This document shows positions 8,203-14,931 of a stretch of DNA of 23,889 nucleotides, in pieces. The stretch's first letter is position 1. The number at the start of each line of letters is the position of its first letter. The notes beneath the pieces were generated by a model that did no database searches, had not been told where the DNA came from, and was given only the letters and a program-made list of their open reading frames with translations. The stretch covers positions 1 through 23,889 of the forward strand of contig JANNHP010000190.1 of assembly GCA_031404455.1 (NCBI GenBank). The letters are read 5' to 3'. This DNA comes from JANNHP01 sp031404455 (GTDB lineage Bacteria > Planctomycetota > JAJSAM01 > JAJVHW01). Made by a program: the position numbers and the translations under genes.

Positions 8203-8218
8203 CGTGATCGGCGTCACG
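8203..8218. promoter_or_regulatory. CRP-type operator CGTGA-N6-TCACG
   Basis: CGTGATCGGCGTCACG is a perfect 5-6-5 palindrome with the GTGA/TCAC half-sites recognised by CRP. Its centre (8210.5) lies about 42 bases upstream of the predicted transcription start at 8252-8253, the class II activation position, overlapping where the -35 would be. Both neighbouring regulators keep the residues that read GTGA in CRP. Confidence 0.5.
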
Positions 8219-8239
8219 TCGGCGCCTCCTCGGGGGACG

Positions 8240-8245
8240 TACAGT
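8240..8245 (+). promoter_or_regulatory. -10 hexamer TACAGT, leaderless-type promoter of second CRP/FNR gene
   Basis: TACAGT ends 7 bases before GTG 8253, with a C-run instead of a Shine-Dalgarno between them. The region of the missing -35 is covered by the end of the CRP-type palindrome. Confidence 0.5.
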
Positions 8246-8252
8246 CTCCCCC

Positions 8253-8960
8253 GTGAGCGACCTCATGACACAACCCACGATCGAGACCTCGCCGGGCGTC
8301 ATCGACGCCCTGCGCAAGTGCGAGCTCTTCTCCTCGCTCTCGGAGTCCGCCCTGCGGGAAGTGGCGGCGCGCTCGACGCTCCGCAGCGTCCGGCGCGGGG
8401 AACGCGTCTGGACTCACGGCGCGCCGTCGTCCACGATCGCGGTCGTCGCCCAGGGACGAGTGAAGTGCTGGAGCCCCGGTCACGACCAGCGCCAGTGGGT
8501 CAGTTCCGTCGTGCGCCCCGGCGGCACGTGCGGCCTCGCAGCCTGCATCGACGGCGGACCGTACTCCTGCAACGCGGAGCCGATGGAACGCTCGCGCGTC
8601 GTGCTCGTCCCCCAGTCCTCGCTCCGCGCGGCGATGGAACGCGACCCCGTGTTCGCGCGGCGCATCGCCGTGACGCTCGCGCGTGAGGTCCGTCGCACGC
8701 TCTCGAGCTGCGAGGACGTGGCTCTTCGCACGCCGCTCCAGCGCCTCGCGCACTACCTGACGACGCAGGTGGCCGTCGCCGGCGTCGTCGAGCTCCGCGA
8801 GACGCAGACCCAGATCGCGGCCCAGCTCGGAACGGTGCGCGAGGTCGTGGGACGCGGCTTCCGCTTCCTCGAGGCGCAGGGCATCGTCGCCCGGACGGGA
8901 CGAATGGTCCGCCTCGTGCGCCCGCGCGACCTCGCCGAGCTCGCCGCGAACGACAGTTGA
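8253..8960 (+). CDS. CRP/FNR-family transcription regulator, cysteine-rich sensor domain
   Basis: 235 residues from GTG 8253; ATG 8265 is an alternative but the -10 spacing favours GTG. Residues about 16-130 are the cyclic-nucleotide-binding-like domain, 131-158 the dimer helix, and 184-212 the helix-turn-helix (TQTQIAAQLGTVREVVGRGF), nearly the same recognition helix (LGTVREVV) as its neighbour. Six cysteines occur (23, 72, 93, 98, 106, 153), three of them in RPGGTCGLAACIDGGPYSC where the phosphate-binding cassette should be. This argues against cAMP and fits a redox, metal, Fe-S or haem sensor, though none of these can be proved from sequence. It is preceded by a CRP-type palindrome, so auto- or cross-regulation is likely. 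It ends 22 bases before the stop of a convergent gene. Confidence 0.85.
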   Translation: MSDLMTQPTIETSPGVIDALRKCELFSSLSESALREVAARSTLRSVRRGERVWTHGAPSSTIAVVAQGRVKCWSPGHDQRQWVSSVVRPGGTCGLAACIDGGPYSCNAEPMERSRVVLVPQSSLRAAMERDPVFARRIAVTLAREVRRTLSSCEDVALRTPLQRLAHYLTTQVAVAGVVELRETQTQIAAQLGTVREVVGRGFRFLEAQGIVARTGRMVRLVRPRDLAELAANDS

Positions 8961-8982
8961 TCCCAGGGAGCGGCGGTCCCGG

Positions 8983-9396
8983 TCAGTCGAGCGGAACAGC
9001 GCCGAGGACCTGCCACCTGGCCGTCCCGCCCTCGGACTTCAGCCAGAGCGAGGTGCCCGACGCGAGCTGGAGGGAGACCGCTTTCTGCAGGTCCATCGTC
9101 CGCGCGGTCGCCTTCGCCTGGGCGGTGAACTTGCCCGAGCCCTCCATGAGCGAGAGGGTCGCCGTGTCCGTGCCCGCCTCGAACACGATCGTGACGAGCA
9201 GGGTCCTGCCCGTCGGGTTGGCGTAGATCTGGTTGCCGTTCCCCTTCGACTTCTCCTTGAAGCTGGTCACCTCTCCGACGACTGGACCGACCACCTGGCT
9301 GCGCGCCTCCTGCGACAGCGCCGGGCGGAGCGTCCCCGCGAGCACGCCGGCCCCGACGAGACCGGTTGCGAGTGCGAGTCCGAGCAGTGCCTTCAT
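8983..9396 (-). CDS. Small secreted protein of unknown function
   Basis: 137 residues from ATG 9396, preceded by AGGTGG at a good Shine-Dalgarno distance. The N-terminus MKALLGLALATGLVGAGVLA is a clear signal peptide with likely cleavage near ALSQEA. The mature part (about 105 residues) is rich in Thr, Gly and beta-branched residues, suggesting a small beta-sandwich (GNGNQIYANPTGRTLLVTIV; SGTSLWLKSEGG). I do not recognise a family. A possible -10 (TACCCT, 9437-9432) lies about 36 bases upstream, immediately beside the end of the LAB_N gene, so it may be transcribed separately or read through from that operon. Confidence 0.65.
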   Translation of the reverse strand: MKALLGLALATGLVGAGVLAGTLRPALSQEARSQVVGPVVGEVTSFKEKSKGNGNQIYANPTGRTLLVTIVFEAGTDTATLSLMEGSGKFTAQAKATARTMDLQKAVSLQLASGTSLWLKSEGGTARWQVLGAVPLD

Positions 9397-9458
9397 CTTC
9401 CACCTCGTGTTCGGGGACCGACGACGCAGCCAGGGTAGCGACCGGCGCGGCCGCCGTT

Positions 9459-9788
9459 TCAGGCGACCGGGCCGGCGTCCCCGGAAGCGAGCCGCTGCTT
9501 CATCCGTCGCACGAGGACGAGGTTGCGCACGTAGATCACGTTCGCGCTGAGCTGCGCGATGATGATCGCGGGCAGCGGCGGGTCGTGGGCGAGCGCGTAG
9601 CCGAGCGTGATCGCGCCGCCGACGATCGAGATCCACCAGAACGCCTCGGGGATGACGCTCTCCTTCCTCCGCTCCGACGCGATCCACTGCACGACGAATC
9701 GCGTGAAGAAGACGAGCTGGCCGACGTAGCCCAGGATCTCGACCGGCTCCTTCGCCTGCTCCCAGACCTTCTGCAGGAACTCGTTCAC
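9459..9788 (-). CDS. Lipid A biosynthesis N-terminal (LAB_N) domain membrane protein
   Basis: 109 residues from GTG 9788, whose GTGA overlaps the stop of the upstream glycosyltransferase. The sequence VGQLVFFTRFVVQWIASERR, then SVIPEAFWWISIVGG, then LSANVIYVRNL is the standard LAB_N pattern, with three hydrophobic helices. The domain is found at the N-terminus of some LpxB proteins and as a stand-alone membrane protein next to glycosyltransferases that make or flip lipid-linked sugars (family knowledge). Here it is a stand-alone copy paired with a polyprenyl-phosphate-type family 2 glycosyltransferase, so a shared role in modifying an envelope glycolipid is likely. No ArnT-like transferase follows in this operon. 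Confidence 0.85.
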   Translation of the reverse strand: MNEFLQKVWEQAKEPVEILGYVGQLVFFTRFVVQWIASERRKESVIPEAFWWISIVGGAITLGYALAHDPPLPAIIIAQLSANVIYVRNLVLVRRMKQRLASGDAGPVA

Positions 9789-10537
9789 TCGTCCTCCCCA
9801 GCGCCGGCGCCGACGCGCGACGCCTTGTACGTCATCCGCCGCTCGAGCATCCACTTCACGGCCTTCAGGTCCGCGAGTCCGCGGAAGAGACGGTTCCAGA
9901 CGCCGTACTTCGATTCGCCGTGCCGGCGCGCGCGGTGGCTCACGGGGATCTCGATCACCTTGAACCCCGCCGCTTGCGCGAGCGTCGGCAGGAACCGGTG
10001 GAGGCCGCTGAACGGGTAGAAGATCGACACGACCTCGCGACGGAACATCTTCAGCGGGCACGTGACGTCGTGGATGCCGTCGCCGGTGCGGCCGCTCCGG
10101 AACGCGTTCGCGATCCTCGAGGACGCGCGCTTGACGAACGGGTCCTGCCGCACCTGCCGCCAGCCGCAAGCCATGTCGGCGCCCGCCTCGATCGCCGCCC
10201 AGAGCTTCGGCAGATCGGCCGGATCGTTCTGCAGATCGGCGTCGAGGGTTGCGATGACGCGGCCGCGCGAGCGGTTGAACCCGCAGTGGACCGCGGAGGA
10301 GAGCCCGTGGTTCCGGTCGAGACGCCACACGACGACGCGCGGGTTCGCGCGGCTGATCTCGTCGAGGATGGCGGCACTTCCATCTCTCGATCCGTCGTCC
10401 ACGAACACGATCTCGTAGTCCGCGGTCATCGACCGCGCGACGGGCTCGACCTCGGCGAGGAGCTCCCGGAGGGACCCCTCCTCGTTGAACACCGGGATCA
10501 CGACCGAGAGATCCACGGCGCCGTCCGGAGCGCTCAT
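9785..10537 (-). CDS. Family 2 glycosyltransferase, polyprenyl-phosphate sugar synthase-like (ArnC/DPM1-like)
   Basis: 250 residues from ATG 10537; ATGA overlaps the stop of the pmbA-like gene. Motifs: SVVIPVFNEEGSLRELL at the start, VDDGSRDGS (Asp47-48), NHGLSSAVHCGF, and ATLDADLQNDPADLP (Asp99/Asp101), the nucleotide-sugar and metal site of dolichyl/undecaprenyl-phosphate glycosyltransferases. HRARRHGESKYGVWNRLFRG follows as the usual acceptor region. Unlike ArnC it has no C-terminal transmembrane pair; it stops at GAGAGEDE, and the following LAB_N gene may supply the membrane part. The expected reaction is transfer of a sugar from a nucleotide donor to a polyprenyl phosphate on the inner membrane. 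Confidence 0.88.
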   Translation of the reverse strand: MSAPDGAVDLSVVIPVFNEEGSLRELLAEVEPVARSMTADYEIVFVDDGSRDGSAAILDEISRANPRVVVWRLDRNHGLSSAVHCGFNRSRGRVIATLDADLQNDPADLPKLWAAIEAGADMACGWRQVRQDPFVKRASSRIANAFRSGRTGDGIHDVTCPLKMFRREVVSIFYPFSGLHRFLPTLAQAAGFKVIEIPVSHRARRHGESKYGVWNRLFRGLADLKAVKWMLERRMTYKASRVGAGAGEDE

Positions 10538-11877
10538 CCGCCCGCCACCGTGAGTCCGTCGATCCAGATCGTCGGCGCGGCGCAGGCACCCTGCCAGACG
10601 ACGTCGTTCGCCGCCTCGCGGAAGCCGCGGAGCATGCCCGGGACGTCGCCCGCGATCGTCAGCTCCTGCACGGGGTGCGCGAGCTTGCCACCCTCGATCC
10701 AGCGCCCGCTCCCGCCCCGGCTCCACGCTCCCGACGTCAGGTTCACGCCGAAGTGGAACAGGTCGGTGACGTAGAGCCCCTCGCCGACGTCGGCGAGGAG
10801 TTCCGCGGGCGTCCGCGTCCCCGGGAGGAGCACGAGGTTCGACGGCGCGACGGACGTGTCGCCCGACATGCCGCGCGCGGCGTTCCCCGTCGTGCGCGTG
10901 GCGGTGCGGCGCGAGGAGTACGAGTTCGCGAGCCAGCTCGCGAGCCGTCCCCGTTCGATGATCGCGGTGCGCCGCGAACGCACGCCCTCGCCGTCGAAGG
11001 GACGAGAGCCCGCGCGGCGCGGGAGCGTGGGATCGTCGACGAGCGTCAGCGCCGCGGACGCGATCTCGTTGCCGAGCGCGCCGGCGAGGAAGGTCGAGCG
11101 GCGGAAGACGGCCGCCGCGGACGCCGCCTGCGCGAGCGTCTGCGCGAAGTCGCGCGCGACGACGGGCGCGAAGACGACCGGATAGGCCCCCGTCGGCGGC
11201 TTCTTCCAGCCGATGCGCTCGAGGCAGAGGCGCGCCGTCTCGTGGCCGACGGCCTCGGGCGGTTCGAGGTCGGACCAGTGCGGACCGGACGAGCCCCACT
11301 GCGCGCGCTGGCGTTCGCCCTCGGTGCCCGCGGCGATGACCGAGACCGAGACGCCGCTCATCGTCTTCTCGCGCTCCGCCGCGAAGCCTCGGCTCGTCGC
11401 GAGCGCCACGAACGCATGCTCGCCGCCGGCGCGGGCGCCCTCGCTCATCGACACGCCCGCGTGCGACAGGGCGGCGCTCTCCGCCGCGCGCGCCGCGTCG
11501 CGCCAGTGGTCCACGCCGAAGGAATCGGCCGCGGGATCGACGACGTCGAGGTCCCGCGCGTACACGCCCGTCTCGGCTTCATCGGGCAGGCCGGCGGACT
11601 CGTCCTCGGCCGCCACCGTGGCGAGTTCCGCCGCGCGACGGCCCGCGCGCCTCACACCCTCCGGCGTGACGTCGTTCGTGTACGAGACCCCGAGCCGGCG
11701 ACCGCGGAACGCCCGCACGCCGAGACTCCGCGAGCGCGATTCCTCGACGTGCTCGACCTCCGAATTGCGCACGCGCACCTCGAGGCCCGAGCGGTCGACG
11801 AGGACGGCGTCGGCGTCGGTCGCGCCGCCCGCGCGCGCTGCCCCGACGGCTTCGCGGACGAGTTCGAGCCGGTTCAC
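10534..11877 (-). CDS. pmbA: PmbA/TldE-like subunit of TldD/TldE metalloprotease
   Basis: 447 residues from GTG 11877, GTGA-overlapping the tldD stop. It shows the PmbA/TldE layout: an N-terminal region with RNSEVEHVEESRSRSLGVRAF, a middle block with FAPVVARDFAQTLAQAAS in place of the TldD zinc motif (no HExxxH), and C-terminal NLVLLPGTRTPAELLADVGEGLYVTDLFHFGVN plus VWQGACAAPTIWIDGLTVAGG. TldD/TldE forms a heterodimeric zinc protease that degrades or trims unfolded and modified peptides, including some ribosomal peptides (established for E. coli). Its directly coupled neighbour supplies the active subunit. No candidate peptide substrate gene was seen in the window. Confidence 0.9.
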   Translation of the reverse strand: MNRLELVREAVGAARAGGATDADAVLVDRSGLEVRVRNSEVEHVEESRSRSLGVRAFRGRRLGVSYTNDVTPEGVRRAGRRAAELATVAAEDESAGLPDEAETGVYARDLDVVDPAADSFGVDHWRDAARAAESAALSHAGVSMSEGARAGGEHAFVALATSRGFAAEREKTMSGVSVSVIAAGTEGERQRAQWGSSGPHWSDLEPPEAVGHETARLCLERIGWKKPPTGAYPVVFAPVVARDFAQTLAQAASAAAVFRRSTFLAGALGNEIASAALTLVDDPTLPRRAGSRPFDGEGVRSRRTAIIERGRLASWLANSYSSRRTATRTTGNAARGMSGDTSVAPSNLVLLPGTRTPAELLADVGEGLYVTDLFHFGVNLTSGAWSRGGSGRWIEGGKLAHPVQELTIAGDVPGMLRGFREAANDVVWQGACAAPTIWIDGLTVAGG

Positions 11878-13289
11878 GCGTCCGTCCCCCCGACGGTCAT
11901 CGACGAGATCTTCACCGTGGGCATGCCGACGCCGACCGGCACGCTCTGCCCGTCCTTGCCGCAGACCCACGTGTTGTCGGAGAGCTTCGCGTCGTTGCCG
12001 AGCATCGTCACCCGCGACATCACCTCGGGACCGTTCCCGATCAAGGTGACGTCGCGCAGCGGCGCGGTGAGGCGTCCGTCCTCGATGAGCCACGCCTCCG
12101 TCGTCACGAACATGAAGTCGCCCTTGCCGATCTCGACCTGCCCGCCGCCGAAACGCGCCGCGTAGACGCCGCGCTTCACCGAACGCAGGATCTCCTCCGG
12201 ATCGTGCGGCCCGGGGCGGATGAACGTGTTCGTCATGCGGGGCATCGGCGCGCACGCGTAGCTCTCGCGGCGTCCGTTGCCCGTCGGCGCGACGCCCATG
12301 AGGCGCGCGGAGAGACGGTCCTGTAGGTAGCCGCGCAGGACGCCGTTCTCGATGAGGACCGTCTCGCCGGAGGTGTTGCCCTCGTCGTCCACGTTGACGC
12401 TGCCCCGCTCCGACGCGAGCGTGCCGTCGTCGACGACGGTGACCAGCGGCGACGCAACGGGCTTCCCGACCTCGCCGGAGTAGCGCGACAGGCCCTTCCG
12501 GTTGAAGTCCGCCTCGAGCCCGTGGCCGACGGCCTCGTGGAGCAGCACGCCGCTGTGCGCGTTGCCGAGGACGACCGGCAGCGCTCCGGCGGGCGCCGAG
12601 CGCGCGCCGAGGTTCAGCACCGCCTGCGACGCCGCATCGCGCCCGACGCGCTCGGGGACGTCGCCGTCGAGAAGGTCCGCGCCGCGCCGCCCGGCGATCG
12701 AGCCCATCCCCTGCGTGCGTACGGCGCCGTCCTCGGCGATCGCGCGCGCCCGGAACATCAGCATGGGCTGCACGTCGTCCACGATCACGCCCGCCGACGA
12801 GACGACCGCGATCCGCCGGATCTCCTCGTTCAGGGAGACGATGACGCTCGTCACCCGCGGATCGACGGCCCGCGCCGCGCGGTCCGCGCGCTCGAGCCAG
12901 AGCACCTTGCCGGACGGCGCGTCGTCGATGAGCGGCAGGGCGCCGCCGTAAAGGTCGCGGCGCGAGCCCGGCGCGAGCCTGACGGGCGCTACCGCGCGGC
13001 CGTCGCCCGCGATCGCGGCGGCCGTCCGCGCCGCACGCATCACGGACTCGGGCGAGACCTCTTCGGTGAAGGCGTAGCCCGTCTTCTCCCCGGCGAGCAC
13101 GCGCACGCCGACGCCGCCCGTCGTCCCGGCGGAGGCGCTGCGGACGACGCCGTCCTCGAGCGTGAGAGCGGTCTCGTCGCGGCGCTCGAAGTAGAGGTCC
13201 GCGTAGTCGCCGCCGCGCGCCATGGCGGCGCCGAGGATGCGCGAGAGCGAGGCGTCGTCGAATCGATCGAGCAGGTTGGAGCGTGCCAC
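11874..13289 (-). CDS. tldD: TldD zinc metalloprotease, catalytic subunit
   Basis: 471 residues from GTG 13289; the frame extends further, but MARSNLLDRFDDASLSRIL is a typical start and the promoter lies just upstream. HEAVGH at residues 251-256 is the HExxxH zinc motif, and Cys443 in NTWVCGKDGQS matches the third ligand position of E. coli TldD. The end (GVGMPTVKISSMTVGG) is the conserved C-terminus. Together with the next gene it makes a TldD/TldE-type protease of the cytoplasm. It heads a four-gene chain (tldD, pmbA-like, glycosyltransferase, LAB_N) in which every junction is a 4-base overlap, an unusual grouping of protease and envelope sugar genes. Confidence 0.93.
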   Translation of the reverse strand: MARSNLLDRFDDASLSRILGAAMARGGDYADLYFERRDETALTLEDGVVRSASAGTTGGVGVRVLAGEKTGYAFTEEVSPESVMRAARTAAAIAGDGRAVAPVRLAPGSRRDLYGGALPLIDDAPSGKVLWLERADRAARAVDPRVTSVIVSLNEEIRRIAVVSSAGVIVDDVQPMLMFRARAIAEDGAVRTQGMGSIAGRRGADLLDGDVPERVGRDAASQAVLNLGARSAPAGALPVVLGNAHSGVLLHEAVGHGLEADFNRKGLSRYSGEVGKPVASPLVTVVDDGTLASERGSVNVDDEGNTSGETVLIENGVLRGYLQDRLSARLMGVAPTGNGRRESYACAPMPRMTNTFIRPGPHDPEEILRSVKRGVYAARFGGGQVEIGKGDFMFVTTEAWLIEDGRLTAPLRDVTLIGNGPEVMSRVTMLGNDAKLSDNTWVCGKDGQSVPVGVGMPTVKISSMTVGGTDA

Positions 13290-13316
13290 GGGTGGGACCT
13301 CGGGCCGAGTGCCGCG

Positions 13317-13345
13317 ATTGTGCGCGTCGCGGGGCGGGGTCCCAA
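13317..13345 (-). promoter_or_regulatory. Sigma70-type promoter of the tldD operon
   Basis: Reading leftward, TTGGGA (13345-13340), a 17-bp spacer and CACAAT (13322-13317) precede GTG 13289 by about 28 bases. GAGG in the leader is a weak Shine-Dalgarno. Confidence 0.5.
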
Positions 13346-13392
13346 TTCCTAAGCCGCATCCGGGTCGTCCGCGCTTCATCGGCGCCCGGTCG

Positions 13393-13500
13393 AGGACCGT
13401 TCCCTCAGGGACGGTCCTGACTTTCGCACTTGTTCGCCTCGGGCCGGACGTCGCCGCCGAGCGACAGGTCCCCGAAAAGTCCGAATGTCAGGACCGTCCC
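13393..13500. repeat. REP/BIME-like palindromic element
   Basis: GGGACGGTCCTGAC (13408-13421) is repeated as its exact reverse complement at 13487-13500, and the similarity continues inward, imperfectly, to about 13437 and 13471. The left end also forms its own hairpin: AGGACCGT (13393-13400) with ACGGTCCT (13411-13418), extended by CCC/GGG with one bulged T. The element lies between the divergent promoters of tldD and the 13626 gene. With those promoters and a leader it accounts for the gene-free stretch 13290-13625. Confidence 0.75.
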
Positions 13501-13525
13501 CGAAAGCGCGACGCCGTGTTCCCTC

Positions 13526-13553
13526 TTGGCACTTCCGGAAAGCGCGCTAGGTT
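13526..13553 (+). promoter_or_regulatory. Sigma70-type promoter of the paralogue pair
   Basis: TTGGCA (13526-13531), a 16-bp spacer and TAGGTT (13548-13553) predict a start near 13560 and a leader of about 65 bases before ATG 13626. ACGGAGA in the leader is a possible Shine-Dalgarno but sits rather far, about 12 bases, from the ATG. Confidence 0.5.
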
Positions 13554-13625
13554 GGCGCCCCTCCTCGATCCGCCGGTGCAACTGCACGGCGAGGCTCCCT
13601 GGAAGCAACGGAGACTCTGCACCCG

Positions 13626-14207
13626 ATGAACTCCCACACTGTGTTTCGCTTCGAGTCGGGCGAGATCTCCTTCGAGCTCTCGGGTTCCGAAGAGTTCGTG
13701 CGCAAGAACCTGCCCTCGTTCCTCCCCTTCGTGGGCCGGCTCGCGGGACTGACGCCGGCGGCCGACGAGAAGAAGCCCGCGGGCGGCGGGGGCGGTGCCG
13801 AGACCGCGGGCGCGCCGCTCACGCTCAAGGCCTGGTACGACAAGCACGTCCCGCTCGGCTCGCGCATCTCGATGCAGGACGCGATCCTCGTCTTCGCGCT
13901 CTGGATGCGCTCCTTCAAGAAGTACATCTTCACGTCGGAGGACATCCGCCGCGGCTTCGACGAGATGGGCATGCCGGAGCCGAAGAGCCTGCTCCAGATC
14001 CTCGGCACGCTGAAGCGCGACCACAACCTGATCCTCGGCACCGAACGCCGCGGAGAGTACATGCTGAACACGACGGGCATCGAGCGCGCGAAGCGCCTGC
14101 TCGGGATGCCGGTCGGCCCGTCGCGCGGCGGCGAGAGCAGCGACGGCGCCGCACGCGCCGACGAAGCCTCGGGCGTCGCGGCGGCGCGCGTCCTCGGCGA
14201 CATCTGA
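13626..14207 (+). CDS. Unknown protein with predicted C-terminal winged helix; tandem paralogue 1
   Basis: 193 residues. An N-terminal strand-rich piece (FRFESGEISFELSGSEEFVR) is followed by a Lys/Pro/Gly linker (about residues 47-65) and a helical C-terminal domain starting LTLKAWYDKHVPLG. That domain reads ILVFALWMRSFKKYIFTSED, PEPKSLLQILGTLKRDHNLI and RRGEYMLNTTGIERAKRLLG: helices, then a beta-hairpin wing, which I read as a winged helix-turn-helix. It is clearly homologous over both ends to the next gene, 19 bases downstream. The tail after residue 165 is low complexity. I do not recognise a named family. A DNA- or protein-binding role is inferred from the fold only; no nuclease or other catalytic motif is visible. 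Confidence 0.75.
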   Translation: MNSHTVFRFESGEISFELSGSEEFVRKNLPSFLPFVGRLAGLTPAADEKKPAGGGGGAETAGAPLTLKAWYDKHVPLGSRISMQDAILVFALWMRSFKKYIFTSEDIRRGFDEMGMPEPKSLLQILGTLKRDHNLILGTERRGEYMLNTTGIERAKRLLGMPVGPSRGGESSDGAARADEASGVAAARVLGDI

Positions 14208-14226
14208 CCCGACCGGAGCCAAGATC

Positions 14227-14760
14227 ATGACCACGCAAGCAAGCCCGTCCGCTGCACCTCAGGGCGCCCGCTTCCAGTTCAAGAGCAAGGGGCTCGAGGT
14301 CGAGTTCGAGGGCCGCGAGGACTTCCTCTGCGCGCAGATCGAGCACCTGCGTCCCGCGTTCGAGCGCGAACTGAAGCGCCTCGCCGACGAGGCGGACAGG
14401 ACGGCCGCTGCCGCGGCCCCAGCCGCTCCGAAGGCGGCGGACAACGCCGGTCCCGCCGGCGCGCCGAGCCTCGAGGAGTTCTACAAGCGCGTGAAGAGCC
14501 GCGAGGGCCGCGGCGCCCTGCAGGAGATGATCCTGATCTTCGCCTTCTTCCTGCGCGAGTACCGCGGCAAGGAGGAGTTCGGGATCGAGAACCTGAACGC
14601 CTGCTTCAGCCTCGTCGGAGTCACGCCGCCGAAGAGCCTCGCGAACACGATGGGCATCATGAAGCGCGCGCAGAAGTTCTTCCACTCGGGCTCCCGCCGC
14701 GGCCAGTACGCCCTCACCGATCGCGGCGTCGCGTACGTGAAGCGACTCGTCGGGTCGTAG
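14227..14760 (+). CDS. Unknown protein with predicted C-terminal winged helix; tandem paralogue 2
   Basis: 177 residues from ATG 14227. Same architecture as its upstream neighbour: ARFQFKSKGLEVEFEGREDF at the N-terminus, an Ala/Pro linker (about residues 58-80), then SLEEFYKRVKSREGRGALQE, MILIFAFFLREYRGKEEF, TPPKSLANTMGIMKRAQKFF and RRGQYALTDRGVAYVKRLVG. Shared signatures are PKSL..., KR..., RRG-Y-L and KRL-G. Divergence between the copies is high, so the duplication is old and both copies have been kept, which suggests a heterodimer or distinct partners. The pair is probably one transcript. A palindromic repeat (14790-14889) follows the stop. Confidence 0.75.
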   Translation: MTTQASPSAAPQGARFQFKSKGLEVEFEGREDFLCAQIEHLRPAFERELKRLADEADRTAAAAAPAAPKAADNAGPAGAPSLEEFYKRVKSREGRGALQEMILIFAFFLREYRGKEEFGIENLNACFSLVGVTPPKSLANTMGIMKRAQKFFHSGSRRGQYALTDRGVAYVKRLVGS

Positions 14761-14789
14761 CACTCGGCACGGGCGCGGGCGGTGGGAGG

Positions 14790-14889
14790 TCTCGGTCGGG
14801 GCGGACCCCCGTGTCCGCCCGACGCGGAATCGGCGCGGGCGCCGTTCCCTGCTGACCTGGGCGGACACGGGGGTCCGCCCCTACCGAGA
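14790..14889. repeat. Long inverted repeat with self-palindromic arms
   Basis: The 31-base arms 14790-14820 and 14859-14889 are reverse complements with a single mismatch (C versus A). Each arm also contains GGGCGGAC...GTCCGCCC and so can fold by itself. The spacer is 38 bases. The element lies between convergent genes ending at 14760 and 14932 and could end transcription in both directions. No T-run follows it. Confidence 0.85.
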
Positions 14890-14931
14890 GATTGCATTCG
14901 ACTCGTCACGCCTTGATGGCCCATGACGCGT

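Noticed and set aside
13393..14889. The paralogue pair with its flanking palindromes as a single mobile element.
   Set aside because: The two flanking elements are unrelated in sequence, there is no transposase or target duplication, and base composition does not change.
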